DNA of 64,000 nucleotides, taken from Helicostylum pulchrum. Lineage: Eukaryota; Mucoromycota; Mucoromycetes; Mucorales; Mucoraceae. Numbering within the stretch: position 1 is the stretch's first letter; each line of letters starts with the position of its first letter. The DNA lies in contig JAIXMO010000043.1 in assembly GCA_025677825.1 (NCBI GenBank), positions 62,001-126,000 on the forward strand, given 5' to 3'. The notes under the pieces are model-generated. The model saw only the letters and a program-made list of their open reading frames with translations. It was not told the DNA's origin and made no database searches. Position numbers and translations under genes: made by a program. This document shows, in pieces, positions 11,035 through 24,279 of this stretch.

Positions 11035-12585
11035 TTAATTTTTAAGTTTATTGTTTTTATTTTGTCGTAATCTTTCTTTTGCTAACGGATGATCGGCAGG
11101 AGTTAATAATTCAAAACTACATAATAACTCTTCATTTACACTCATAATGGCACCAAAATTATCGAATTCACCGCAGTAATTGGGAGCAGAAAACACAGTA
11201 ACAAGAGACCTATCAGCAAAAAATTCATATCCATCTTCCACAACCTAAAATAATAATATGTTTGTGTTACTTTAAAAAATATATATATAATGGCCCAGGG
11301 GAAACCGAAATTATACCATGTGTGCGCGACAGACTAGATCCAAGTCGAATTTTGACAAAAATTCATTAATGACTTTTTTACCAAATACATAAGATACACC
11401 TCTTTCATTATCTTCCCAGTCTTCAACATCAGCGGGGTCAGACCATAATAAATCATTTAGTAAACCATAGTCAGGTACATCGGTTGGTCTTTGAATGTTA
11501 CGAATTTCATCCATATTTTGTAAAGAAGGAGATAGACCACCGTGAACACAGAATATTTTACCTGCGACTAAAGCAGCAATAGGTAAAGTATTGAATACAT
11601 CAACAAACGTTCTCCACATTTTAGGGCTAAGTCTACGTTTACATTCATCATAGAAGCCGTATACTTTTTTTTTGGGGGTGTAAATAACTCTTAATATATA
11701 CAATTAAATATTATAAACTCACCTTTTGTTACATTGGCGCACTCGTGGTTACCTCTTAATAGGAAAAAATTCTCTGGGTATTTAATCTTGTAACAGAATA
11801 ATAGCAACATGTTTTCTAAGCTTTGTTTTCCCCGATCCACATAATCACCCAAAAATAAATAGTTTGAACTAGGAGGAAAGCCACCCATTTCAAATAAACG
11901 AATTAAATCGGTATATTGACCATGAGTATCACCGACAACCTTGACAGGTGGAGAAAGTTCTAATAAGGACTATAAAAGTTTAAGAAGTTAGTACTATTTA
12001 TTTCTGTTTAGAACCATTGACATATTACAATACAGGTTGACTTAGAAATATATCCATGGCTGCCCGACAGATAGCTGTCACTTCAGAAGGCTTTAAGCAT
12101 AATTGCTTTGATACTTTTGAAGCATAACCAGCTTCTAATAATCTTTGAATATAATCATCTATATTTGTAGTAGACGAATAATCACTTGAAATAGAATTTA
12201 CTGTAAGTTGATTTACGGAACCAACCGTAAGTTGATTACTGTCTTCGTTATTATTGTTACTGCTATTATTATTAGGTTCTTGAGGAGGCCAAAAATCAGA
12301 TGTAGCCAACAATTTATGCTGCTGAGGGTTTTCTACTTTTCCTTGAAATGGGTCGTCTTTTTCGTTATTGCTTGGCAACGGATATTCTGGATTTAACTGG
12401 GCTAGTGTATCCATGGTATCATTATTTTTATTGCTTTTTGAAGTCAATAAAATGGAATTTACAGAGTGTGCTGTATTCGTTGATGTTTCATTATCAATTT
12501 CAATACGAGGTGTTTTTATTACAGGCGCACTCTTTCTCTTTTTTTCTTTTTTTAAGCCTTTTTTAGTTGATACATTGTTTCCCAT
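11035..12585 (-). CDS. PPZ1: Ser/Thr protein phosphatase PP-Z type
   Basis: 451 aa from exons 12585-12034, 11969-11723, 11663-11317 and 11244-11035, all in phase. The N terminus MGNNVS is a myristoylation-type start, followed by about 140 Ser/Asn-rich residues. The PP1-family catalytic domain runs from about residue 150, with GDTHGQ, GDYVDRG, RGNHECA, HGGLSP and the [14 protein letters not shown] and [11 protein letters not shown] blocks carrying the metal and phosphate ligands. GDTHGQ (PP1 has GDIHGQ) and CRAHMVVEDG point to the fungal PP-Z branch, as does the extension. Ppz enzymes control monovalent cation homeostasis and cell-wall integrity and are inhibited by Hal3-type proteins. The extension is shorter than in budding yeast. 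Assignment to PP1 family is certain, to PP-Z likely. Confidence 0.9.
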
Positions 12586-12719
12586 ACTAAGTAAGTTTGG
12601 AAGTAAAAGTATATATGTGTATTTTATGTATACAAAAAGAGGAGAAAAGGACTAAAAAAAGAAAAAGAAAAGAAGGATATTTTACTACAGTAGTTTTTCA
12701 ATGTCCGATTTATTTATTT

Positions 12720-14557
12720 TTAACTTTGGTAATGACTTAAAGGGACATCATCTTCTTCTTCTTCTTCTCCAAATTGTTGTTGATGATGACTTGGTATAGG
12801 TGTTAAACTAAATTGTACATTGCTTGATTTCTTTGAATCGTTTTTTCTCTTTTTAGCTGAATAAATTAATCTGGACATTTTGTTACCAATCTTTTTACTA
12901 GTCTGTTGTTGTTGTTGTTGTTGAGTATTGTTATTGGGTTGCTTCGTTGTTACTGGTTCCTTTTCTTGTTGTTGGAAATCATTTTGCTGAATTGATAAAT
13001 ACCAAAACATTAAATTTGATATCAACACTTGTTGTTGTAGTGGTCTTCTTGGGTCTGCTAGTTTCATATGTGATAGTCTATAAATCGCTCTTTCAACATG
13101 AAGTGGTAATCTATTCGAATTAAAAAAAGAACGTTCTTCCAGCCTGCTGGGTTTCTTATTTTCTTGCTGTTGTGGTGGTGGTGGTGAAGGTGGTATTAAT
13201 GTATTATTTTTATTGGTTATATGAATGGTAGATGACTTGGTGTTATGGTTGGTTGATAAATTAGATAAATTAGATTTCATTGATAACGAACGACTAAATA
13301 AAGTTGCTAAACTAGATAGTGACGACGTATTGTTGTTGTTGTTGTTGTTGTTGTTCATAGGTTTTTTATTAGTGCTATTGTTATTCGGCTGAAATAATCC
13401 ACTTAGCCACGACGATCTCTTTTCTGGCTTTGTCGTTGTGGCCACTACTAGCACACCCCCACCAGCACCATCAGCAGTAGTAGTAGTAGTGATTGTTTCA
13501 GTCGGCGCTCGAACCATACTTGGGCGCTTTGGCCCTTTTTGTTCTTCTTTCACACTAGCTAATACTTGTTTCGGTTCAACAACATCTTTTACTGTTGGAT
13601 GATCCTGTGTAGTTGCTGCTGTAGATCGCAGTTGCGACTCCGCATCATGCACACGAGAAATGATACCTCTCTGAGAATCATCAGAATCTAAACTTACACT
13701 ACCTAAATCAATCCATTCACTCATATTGACTGGTTGGTCAAATAAATCTATACCAGATTTCTTATCCCATGATTCGTTCTTAATATTCTCACTACTTGGT
13801 TTTCTTTGTGAAACAGAGCGTCGCTTCATTTGTTGTCGGTCTTCTGTTTTCCTGCTTCTGCCTCTTGCAGAAAAAGCGGATCGACGAAGTAGAGATTTAT
13901 CGGATTTCGGTGCAATAATAAGTGACTCATCAATTCCAGGTGAGTTACGATCAAATATGTTTGCTGCTTCTTTTTTTTTTTAAAAAAAAAGTAATTATTT
14001 TTAAAACTCGTGTTTTTTACTTTCGTAAAAAATGTAACATTAGCTTACCTTTTAAATTTACATTATCGGTCATTACTTTCTTTAAGAAATTTCTCTTTTT
14101 TTCTGAAAGTGTTCGATTTAAATCTGCTTCTTCATCGTCATCATTATCTTCTTCTTCTCTTCGATGTTGTTGCGTATTCTTCACTGATAAAGATTGTGAT
14201 AATATCGATTTTCTACGGTTTAATCGACCACTTTTAATAGGTGATTTAGTACCGTGAGTTTTTATAAAATTAGCAAATTCAGTTGGTGCTATTTGAGGAT
14301 GTTTATCAGCAGGAACCCTAATTATAATCATATATTATTTTAAATCACTATTTATTCATTTATGACATATATTGCTATTACCATATAATATCTTCTTGTT
14401 CTTCTTCTTCGTCTTCTTCTTGTATCGTTTGTTGTCGTTCTACTTGTACTTTTTGGTCTTTTACATCTTGTTCATTATCCAACAAGTTGGACAACATTAG
14501 CGCTGCGTACATGTCATAATCTGCATATTGTCGGTCTGCTTTTAAGGTCTCATCCAT
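12720..14557 (-). CDS. Conserved fungal low-complexity protein, 564 aa, function unknown
   Basis: Three exons in phase: 14557-14382, 14317-14049 and 13969-12720. Most of the protein is disordered: acidic EEDEEEEQED near the start, Ser/Arg-rich segments (RRKS, RSRK), poly-Asn, poly-Gln and Pro runs. Two blocks look structured and conserved: DIIWVPADKHPQIAPTEF across the first splice, and HVERAIYRLSHMKLADPRRP with QQVLISNLMFWYL about residue 430-470. I have a memory of such blocks in fungal proteins without being able to attach a function, so none is given. No membrane segment or catalytic motif is visible. Possible basophilic-kinase sites (RRKS, KRRS) suggest regulation by phosphorylation; this is inference. 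Confidence 0.75.
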
Positions 14558-15538
14558 TGAAAAACGAAATTCTACTTGAATTTATTTTATTTTTATACTG
14601 ATTCAGAAAAAAGAAGAAGAAAAAAAAATACAAAAAAAGAAAAAGGGAAAAAATATTAAAATTTGCCCGGGGAAACAAATAGTCACGTATGTAGTAAGGA
14701 GTAAAAAAGCAATTGCTTTGACACACACGCTCTATAATAGGGTTCCCCTTTATTTTTAAAGAGTTAGAGTCGGTAAACCGGAATAGCTATAATAACTAGT
14801 AATGATGTATAGGACCAGGATTACCTCGGTCCTGATAGCTATCTCGATCTACTACAGTCCCCTTATCAGTTCCCGAAATCTTTGGATAGCGTAGAATTTA
14901 ATATTACAGGTGTACATAATCATCAGAAACGAAAAAACAAGCATACGCCAAAAAAGAGAAAGAGCGAAATTATCATCTTGTAGACAAAAAAAAAACAACT
15001 TTTACTGCATACTTACATATCAGCAAATTATTGAAAGAAAGTAACCTTTTTAAACAAATAATGTGGATTTTTTAATGGGAGTGCATTTATTAGCTTCCAA
15101 ACAAAGTTTTAAATGCAGTTTCTCAAATCTTGTGTGAAGGTCTTCGCTTAATCTTGTTTTTTTTGCAACTATCCTAAAATATGTCTAACTATACTAATAA
15201 ATGTATGTAACATATATATATATGTGTGTGCGTGTATATGTATATAATATTTATTATGAGTTACTTTAAAGGATTTTTTAAATCTTTTGTTTGTGGATGT
15301 AAAAAAAAAATATCAGCTGGAGTCGATGTGGGGGAGAGGAGGAGAGGAGCTGACGAAGAGCGTCTCATACTTTCTCTTATTTTTAAAAAGAGCTAAGCTT
15401 ATCTTTTGTCTTGAACAAATCATTTCCTGTCGCCATTTGAACAAATACTTCTGAGTCGAGCGAAAAGCATCTAGTTCTAAGAACGTACTTGGGATATGCA
15501 GAGATTATACATGCTGAGCTACGAAGTAATTTGAATTT
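14558..15538. other. Intergenic region, about 1 kb
   Basis: Promoter side of the preceding minus-strand gene and 3' side of a decayed gene. It contains TA and TG microsatellite-like runs near 15208-15245 and no phased coding sequence. Nothing else seen. Confidence 0.5.
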
Positions 15539-16575
15539 TTAAATAGTCGGACCATGTGGCCAGAGTTCTCCCCCCCCCCTCCACCAGTCCATACAAATAC
15601 TATGTAATGATTCGCCTGAAGTAATGCGAATCATATCATCCAACACGGTAGCATTGGTACGTATGTTCTTTGACTGTTGATGGTGTAAAATTAAATCAGT
15701 TGCAAGACGTTGACGGAAAAGAGTGTCCATCTCATTCAGACAGTTTGATATCGCTATCTTGACAAATACAATTTCTTGAATTATTGCTTGAATATTCAAG
15801 GTGATGGTAGCAGCTTCTTCATATATTGCTTGAATGATATTGTATCTGCTTTTTGCTTTGTAATTAACCTGAATAAACGCACCATTCAGGATCTTGATCT
15901 TGGAAGCGAGCGATTGTACTAACTCACCACGAACTTTTTTTTTATCTGTTAAAAATCAATATATATTCCTCTTACCGTCTATTATTAACTGACATGCCTT
16001 TCTCTGCTTCCGTTAAATCGTGCGTCGTTTCTTCATCGGATTTATATCCTTCTTCTTCTTAAATTTCAAGCGCAGCTTCACCATCATCATTTTCATCATC
16101 TTCGGCCTCTTCAACAGTTCTTTTAAGTAGGCGATTCGCACTTTTAGCGAAAGCGGTGCTGACACTAACACCCTCTATTGTCAGCTGACGCTTCGAAGAG
16201 ACCTGGTATATTCTTTGGTTAGAAGAATTGAGAATATAAAGCAGTTAATAAATAATATATGACTTACCAAGGCGTTTGTTAGCTCCATCTGTTGAGAAGA
16301 GCTTTTGTTTGGTTTCAAGACCTCGTTTTATTTAACTGGTCGTTTGGTCTTCATATTTAGATGTTTGAAAAGATAAAGGAGAATCCTTGGTACACGTTCT
16401 AAATACAGGTTCAGTAAAAAAAAAAAGCATGACAGGTCACTTTTCACGCACATACCTTTATGGATACCAGTTTTTCTAAGAAGAGCCTGTACAAGTTAGT
16501 TAGAAAATAAAAGGCAGAATAAATAAGTGATAAAATAGGAGGAGTCACTTTTACTCGCGTGATATTTGTACTCAT
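15539..16575 (-). pseudogene. Decayed multi-exon gene, family unknown
   Basis: A start MSTNITR at 16575 is followed by several exon-like pieces with GT-AG borders. Two of them hold a long protein-like frame broken by a single TAA each: one after KYEDQTTS (about 16330) and one after GEAALEI (about 16062). The last exon reads openly as VRGELVQSLASKIKILN to a stop at 15539, after an intron of about 45 nt ending near 15950. The early exons do not phase onto the long frame. Both TAA codons sit where CAA would continue the frame, consistent with C-to-T decay. The protein is acidic in the middle (EEAEDDENDDGE) and helical at the end. I do not recognise it; it could also be a fast-evolving gene with unusual splicing. 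Confidence 0.45.
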
Positions 16576-17091
16576 TATGTCGTATTATACCAGTATTTGT
16601 TTCATACTTATATCTTAGTTAATCATTTTTACATAGTAGGCACTTGTTGCTCCAACTTTGATTTGTACAAGCTCCTTTTTATGCGAATAAAGACCAAGTT
16701 GAACGCATGAAAAAAAAATACATCGCACTTTTTTATTTCCTGTGCATGTAAATGGAAAGTGTACCAAGATAAAGTTGCTGCTTAAGGCGGGATATATCCT
16801 AATAAGTGGATCAAAAGGGATCAAGTACAAAAAAAGAAATTTTCTCTCACTCGCTTTTTCTCCATATTTGTGTATATGTATATTATACATGCATTAAGTG
16901 ATATGATTGATACCCTCATAAAAACTGTTTATATTTCTTGTAAACTATCATAAAAACGATCATTGTGCATGATGCCCTTTTTCTTTATTCGAGTATTTTA
17001 GTAAGCACAGTCACGATAGACCGTTTTGTCTTTTTATTTTTTTCGTTTTTACATTTGTGCGTGCTTCTATTATTCCGTAATACTAATTATT
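16576..17091. other. Intergenic region upstream of the TMEM94-like gene
   Basis: Divergent intergenic stretch holding the presumed promoter of the plus-strand ATPase gene. A 91-codon minus-strand frame at 16615-16890 has no support. No clear TATA box can be singled out in the A/T background. Confidence 0.4.
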
Positions 17092-20000
17092 ATGACTGAT
17101 GATATGCGACGTACCGCTTCTGGGTCTTCGCATAATTCTGTCACTTCGACTAATTCAGAAACACCTCTAAATATATTACCTGCTGAACCAGTTACCGATG
17201 ACCAAGGTACCACTTTTTTTTTATTAGACGTGAATAATGAACCTATTCCTCCCACTCCCAAAAAATCAAAACACCACCGCAGCAAACGAATCAGCGAAGG
17301 TGATGACGATAATAGCGATTCCTCTCACAGTAGCAGCAGTAGTTCAGGTTCCAGTGTTTCTGCTCAAGTAGTTATTGACCACGGTGGTTCTATACCTCGT
17401 CGTCTCGAAAAGAATGGTTTCGCTCATTTATTACGTTCTGGAGACGACGAGTCAGAAAGTGATTATGCATTTTGTTATACACCGGCTAGTAGACGTGAAT
17501 CAGACGCTGAGTCGGCTTCTAATAGTCGTCGCATGGTAACACCTTCTCATCTTCACTTGATGGAACCTTCCCACTCTCAACCTGAAGAAACCGATTTATC
17601 CGCTGCTGAAAATGACGGAGACGATGATTTAGAACAAGAAGAAATTTCTCGTAAACCAGGTTCGATACAGAAAGAGAGAAGACGTCGGCACAGACACCAT
17701 CGAAGAAAAGATCTTTTATCGGATAGTAAAGCCATGGTAACAGTTTATACGGAAGAAGATGATGATTTAGTAGATGAAATGCCACGAGGAGATCGTGAAC
17801 GTATGTTGAGACATAACGAAAGAAGTTATCGACATAGTAGAAACGACGAAAATGAAGGCTTTAGAAGAAGATCAATTCCGCGTAGATTACACAAGAGAAC
17901 ACAACGCGTATTACAATCTAACCTACAATCACATTCTTGGAGTAGAAGAGAAAGTCTACAATCGAATAGACATCCCGGATTATCTAGTGAAGAAGCCCTG
18001 AGGTAAAAAAACGAAAAATGCAATTTCAAATTCTATCTGTATTGATTATTTTTTTTGTGTGTGTGCGTGTATTAGCAAATTACTGTATTTAGCAAACTAC
18101 ATACTAGATGAAGAAAGAACTCGAATAGATAAAACGATTGGTAAATTTTATACGCATGTGTTGTACAAATTAGATATTAATATCAAATGAATAGATTTTC
18201 GTATGGTTATTGTTAACCCTGCCATGTTCCTCGGTACATTATCAGGCTTAGCATTATTATCATTTTATATTGTTGGATATTTCAAAAGTGATCCGTACCA
18301 GTTTCGTATTACCGGTTTATTAGTGGAAGCCATTTTATTATTAGCAATGACGGCATGGAATGCATACATATTTTATCGAGAACAAGTGCTGGCTTACAGA
18401 GAAATGACGGATCGAGCGGCTACTATTATTGGTGCACTAGAACGAAGTGGAATGAACATGGTACAGGATACAAAAATCCCGTTTATACCCTCCATGTCTG
18501 TCGCTAAAGTTGTGCGTGATGGTGTCGTACGTATTTTCCCTGTTAATTTATTAGTAGAAGGCGATGTTGTAGAAATGTTATATGGTGATATTGCTCCTGG
18601 ACGCATGAAATATATTCATAAAACACCTCATTCCAACACAGATCAGGAAAACGAGTCAACTAAAAAACGTCGTGGTTCTAGCAGTAGCGATTCTTCTAGC
18701 AAAAGTGAACCACCATTAAATACAAAGGAATACTATATCGCTAAAGACCAAACATTTAAACCTTCCTTCTTTGGAATTCCACCTCCTTCTGGTTTAATGG
18801 AAGAATATATGAGATCCAGAGGTAGACATCAATTTGTTTTATTAGAATCACCATTAGAAAAAAATATGCGTAGAGCATTAAATCAAAAGCGACCAGATAC
18901 TGTCATGTATAATGAAAGCCATGTCATTATTCGCATATTCTATCGATATATCATTTGGATTGTACTTGGTATAGCTCTAGTCGTTAATTTTTTGAGATAT
19001 GGACTTCATAGTACGCTGATCAATCATTTTCCAGTCGACCAACTAGTAGAAGAAGTATTTACCATGTCCATCTACGCTATTATTCCCTTATTACCTTTAT
19101 GTATACCAAGCATGTGGATCATTGCTAGAAGTTTCGGTAATGCTCAGCTACTCATTCTATTTGAAGCTCTACAGATTTCTAAAACAGAGTATGAGGATGA
19201 TGATGAAGTAGACGAATTTGATGCCGAAGCTCCTCCTCCTACAAAAGATCTTGAATTAAGTCCAAGTAAATATTTCGTAATATGTATTTATATTTGTCTA
19301 TCTAATCGGCCTTTTTTTTTCATGTAGACGCTGTTTGGGATAGATTTTTATCTTTATTAACAAAGTGGGATCGATTATCGTTAACAAGATCCACAAACTT
19401 ATTGGAATCACTTGGAAGTACAACTGTCATCTGTTGTTTAGACAGAGAAGGAACGATTGCAAATGTAAGCGAAAAAATAAAAAATAAATTAAAAAAAACC
19501 AACGCTTTTTTTTTTATACACATAGCCCTTCCCAACAGTAGAACAATTAATGTTTCCTAATAACGAAGAAGATATTACCTATTTAGATGTTGAAGAGGAC
19601 TCTGATGAACCTACTGGGTTAAAATTTGAAGATCAAGATTGGGAACAATATTTACCGTAAATTAAAAATCAAAATAATCCTCCACGCCAGATACTAAAGT
19701 GTCTATTCGTAGATGTTTAAAACCTCTTGGTTTAAACTTTATGCTTAATACTAACTGTGGTGTTATTCAAAGTCGTAAAAGATCAGAGTATCATCGTAGA
19801 CGTTCAAAGTTGCATGTATACGGTAAAACAGCACCAGCCAGACAATGTAAGTTTGCTTCCTTTTTTTTTTTTTTGGAAACTCTCATTATTAACAAATATA
19901 AAAAAAAATAGCGTGTCTTTGTACGTTAGGTAAATGTGTTGGGTTTAGAGAAGAAGCGTTACAATCCTTTGCGCTTAGAGCAGAAATATATACATTTGCT

Positions 20001-22341
20001 CCGTATCATGAAATTTTGAATACACCTAGATTCAAATACAGTAAGTATTACCAATTTGAAGTACCTAATGCACTCTCTACTGTTTTCGAAGAGCGATCTT
20101 CTGGAAGCTACCAACTACTTACAGATGGTCATCCTTCACTTGTTATGGATAAATGTTCTGATTATTGGGACGGTAACTCTTTACAAACCATGAGCGAAAC
20201 TGTAAGTGAATGATATTCAAGAGAGAAAAAAAACTACTAACTTTGAAAATCTTTTAGATGGAAAAAAAGATTAATGATTTCTTTCAAAATGCGCTTGTAC
20301 ATGATATGCAGTGTATTGCTTATGCTTATCGACCTATCAATACTGTGAATGATGGCCGCATTCCATTTTTAAACCCCTCCGACGACGAAGATGAAGATCC
20401 CGGTTGTGCATTTGTTGTTTTACCTTATAAACCACCTAGCTCTGATAGCTCTGATAGTAGTGACTCGGCTGGATCCACTCCAGCGTCTTCAAGAAAGAAG
20501 CAAAACGGAAAACAACCAGCAAGCGAAATCATCAAAGTAGAACGCACTAGTAAACGTGCTTCCACTTTACCTTCCAGCAGTACTATATCCTCCGATACTG
20601 GATCCAGTGATTACTCGTTTGAGGACGATGAACCTGTTAATGAACAAGAAGAAGCAACCTTTTACAAGGAAGTAGTCAAGGGTCAAATCTTCCTTGGTAT
20701 GACTGCCATGTGTCATCAACCCAAACAAAATGTAGTTGATTTTATTGAAGATCTAGGTCTTGCTGGTATTCGATTTGTTTACTTTTCAACAACTGCTGAA
20801 AGGGAATCCAAGGCCTTTGCTGAACGTCTTGGCTTAGAAACAGACTGGAATAGTTGTATTTTATTATCTAACCCAGATGATGAGAATTGTGGGAACGGAT
20901 ATCTTCAAACACATGATATTAAAGCACAATTACCACGCGGTATTGATGAAATTAGACCTCATTTGGAGGATGTCGATGATATTCCATTACATGTATCTTT
21001 ATTTGCAGAGTGTACACCACGTGCTATGAAAGAGATGATTCGCATATTTCAAGAAAATGGCGAAGTTGTGTGCTGTATCGGTAATGCACTGAATACTAAA
21101 AATACTGAATCATTTGCACTGGTAAGATAGAGAGAGAAAAAAAAATTCTTTCCTTCCTTACATATGCTAATATATTTTATTCTAGTCTGATGTTAGTATT
21201 GCCATGGAACCTATGCATACGCGTGCTCAAAGTAAAGGACGCTTATCTACAAATGATCGTCAACCACCTCTAGCTGTAGGAGCTTCTTTATGTAGTTTAC
21301 CATGTGGGCTATTCATGCAGTATGAAACAAGTTTATATGCTGTGACGCAATTAATCCGAGATGCACGAAGATTGTTAGGATGTGTTCGTATGGGATTTTC
21401 TTTTTATACTGCTGGCTGCATGTCCATGTCACTGATGCTGCTGTTAAGTTTCTGTTTATTATTACCGCCTATTTTCACAGGGTACCAAATCCTGTGGATG
21501 CTATGGATTATTTTACCCATTCTATCCATGTCCATGCTTTTCACACCGCACGAAGATGGTATCATGTTATTGATGCCTGGGAAGAATATTGAACACCTTA
21601 CTGATTTTTGGAGATTTATGTGCTATTTTTTGCTTCGATTTATTTTAGTCATTGTTATGTCTGTCGCTATTTATGCTATGTACGTATTATATATGTGAAT
21701 ACATATCCGAAATTCTTTGTTACTAAGTTTTTCTCTCTCTCTTTATTAGGACTTTAATTTATTCGTTGGGCATTAATATATCAGACGCTTTTGGGAGATT
21801 TGGAATGAAAGGGTGGTATCATTGGACATTGGAAGAGCAATGGGCTGTGGCCTATGCTCAAAACGCCATGTTAGTATCCTTTGTATGGTATCTTGGTAAG
21901 TGGTTATTAAATATGACTATAATAACCAAAAGTACTAATATTTAATGTGTAGCATGTATATCACCGTCTTTTCTTCATCGTACATCATCACTTATTGAGT
22001 TTGTACCTTTTAGAAATAGAATTTGGATTGGTGCATTCTTTTTGAGTATCATTTTACAATTCTGTTTCTGTGCCGTTTCGCTTGCTCATGGACCATTTGA
22101 ATTATCTAAAATTCCTTGGTTTGTGTATTTTTTGGCTTTCGCGTGGCCAATTGTATTAATACCTGTACAAGAACTTGTCAAGATGCACGATAATAAAGAG
22201 TTTACAAGGTTTCAAAAGAGATCTAAGCTTGAATTCAGTACAAAGGTAATGTACTATTTATTTGTTTTGCGTGTATTCAATAGTAACAATTTCTTTTTTC
22301 TAAATTTTCTTTTTTAGCTTGGTATGCATTCACCTTTGTAA
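17092..22341 (+). CDS. TMEM94-like ER P-type ATPase
   Basis: 1519 aa, 12 exons in phase: 17092-18002, 18076-18140, 18195-19265, 19328-19464, 19526-19656, 19713-19846, 19912-20201, 20258-21121, 21186-21679, 21750-21895, 21953-22245, 22318-22341. Start chosen at MTDDMRR; an upstream Met in frame only adds T-rich leader. Residues 1-300 are disordered (Ser, Asp, Arg/His-rich). Two membrane segments follow at about 335-380, two more near 620-690, and about five to six at the C terminus. Recognisable TMEM94 landmarks are ICCLDREGTIANPFP, LKPLGLNFMLN, CIGNALNTKNTESF, SIAMEP and the end LGMHSPL (human ends in LGMNSPF). In animals TMEM94 is proposed to load magnesium into the ER. The phosphorylation motif is LDREGT instead of DKTGT and the hinge GDGxND is absent. 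Confidence 0.88.
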
Positions 22342-22492
22342 TAAAATGTACAAAATGTAATAACAATAATAATAACTGTAAAAAAATATGTCTTTATTGC
22401 TCTCTATTGGGATTTTTGTTTGATACTCTAATATTTTTTCTGTGAAAGTGCCATCTTTTTTTATGGGTAATTTTGAAGAAAGTAGTAGTCTA

Positions 22493-24279
22493 CAGTATCG
22501 GGTGACCTGATTTAAGGGTAGGATCGATTTCTCCCGAACATCTTCGGTTCCCCCCCCCCGCTTTAACACCTCTATCATCACTATTCGATTTAAGGGTAGA
22601 ATCCAACTTCAAAACTACTAAATATATAAAATAAATTTAAAAGTGACAATAAAAAAAAAGTCATTTATTTTATATAAAAAGCGTCTAGTCTTCAAAAGTG
22701 TACAATCAAATCGATATTATTAAAATAAAGGGATAGTAATCAAACTGATAGAGAGATTGGATAGTAACATAAACCTTACAAAGTAATTACAATATAAAGA
22801 CAATACATTTAGACTTGAATGGAGCACGTATCAGCAATGAATCTTTAGAAATTTAACTAGGAAAAGTAGTTAAATACAGACTGTTGCTAAGAGTTGAAAG
22901 ATTGGAAAAAAATGCAGAGTAAGCCAAATAAAGTAAACGCAAAGATATCTTTTAGTCCTATATACCATAGCTAGAAGTTTTTAAATGTATTATTATGTGG
23001 TATTCCAATAAATAGCTTGTACTATTTTAATTGACATTAATAGAATTTAACATCATTTTAATGTTTGAGCTCTTGCAGAAAACGATACACAGCATATTTT
23101 TTTGTACAATAACTTGGAAAAGCTCAAAAACTATTTAGAGTAATACCATAGATTGCTGTTTATCCATTATCTACTTAAAAACACGCGTTTTTAAGTGAAG
23201 GTTTAGAAGTAACTTCTAAAAAAGGTCATTTTTGGGTGATCGAGATAAGATGTTTTTATTGTATGATTAAACATCAGGAAATGAATCTTTTTTCCAAGTT
23301 ATTTAGTAAAAGTTACTCCTTAGAATGATTTCTTTAATACCAAAATTAAAAACCGCATGTTGTTTTATATTTTTCTCGATTTTTTATTTTTTTCTTCAGT
23401 CGATCATTTTTGATCATTTTTGGCCATTTTGTGGGTCAACCCCTTTTGTGTTTCTGTGATTATTTACGAATTACTCAATATCTACTTTGCTTTACTTGTA
23501 AAAAACAATGATAATATAGTGCTCGTTTAGACGCATCTAACCCATCTTAAAGTATATTTGTAAAAAAAATACTGACCGAGTAATCACCGTTTTAGACGTT
23601 TTTTTTTTCGCTGAAGTTTGAGTTAAGCGATCCTTAAAATGGCCATTTCTTTAAAGCGCGTTTTCTCGTTCAATTTTAAATGTAGCGCTTTTATTTATAA
23701 ACATCCAATATATAGTTTTTAGATATCTACATTCGGTTCTATGATCAAACACGATAATAAAAAACTATATTTTATGTAATCGCGAAGCTCTGAAAATGGT
23801 TACACGATGTTACACTAAGAAAGTATTTTTTTACCCAAAAAAAAAACGTCAAAAACAGCGATTACTCATTCAGTTTTTGTAGTAGAAGAATTATTTAAAA
23901 TGGATTAGAAGCGCCTAAACGAGTCTAAAACCATCAAAATTTTTTCCACAAATATAAGCAAATCGGGTCAGGAGTAATGGTAAAATAACCACAAAAACAC
24001 AAAAGGGGTTGACCCCAAAAATGAAGATCGAAAAAAAACAAAAAAGTTCGTTTTAATTGTTTTTTATCAAAGATATAGTTAAAACAACTATTTTGTATTA
24101 AAACACCTGGGTCCAAAAAACGTTTTCTGTTTCGTTAAAAAATAAAAAACAATATTTATTATAACTGCTAATTTCAGCAGTGATTTCTTATGTGAGCGAA
24201 TTTAGAAGTTCGATATCTCAGCGAGCTTTTTTCTTTAGAAGTAAATTATTCATTGCACCCTTAAATAGAGCCGCTACTG
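22493..24279. mobile_element. TA-flanked transposon relic with long internal hairpin, 1787 bp, copy 2
   Basis: Ends CAGTATCGGG (left, shortened) and TTAAATAGAGCCGCTACTG (right), flanked by TA at 22491-22492 and 24280-24281. About 22500-22720 is the inverted copy of 48536-48763, so this is the same family in reverse orientation. The inner part adds about 1.5 kb with a large imperfect inverted repeat, roughly 23395-23720 against 23760-24060, for example GTCAACCCCTTTTGTGTTT at 23434 and AAACACAAAAGGGGTTGAC at 23996. No transposase frame of any length is present. It is either a long non-autonomous relative or a short element carrying a nested foldback element. Confidence 0.82.

Noticed and set aside
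15539..16575. TAA read as Gln (altered genetic code)
   Set aside because: Many genes in the window end in TAA at the expected family length (RCC1, PRE1, ABC ATPase), so the code is standard.
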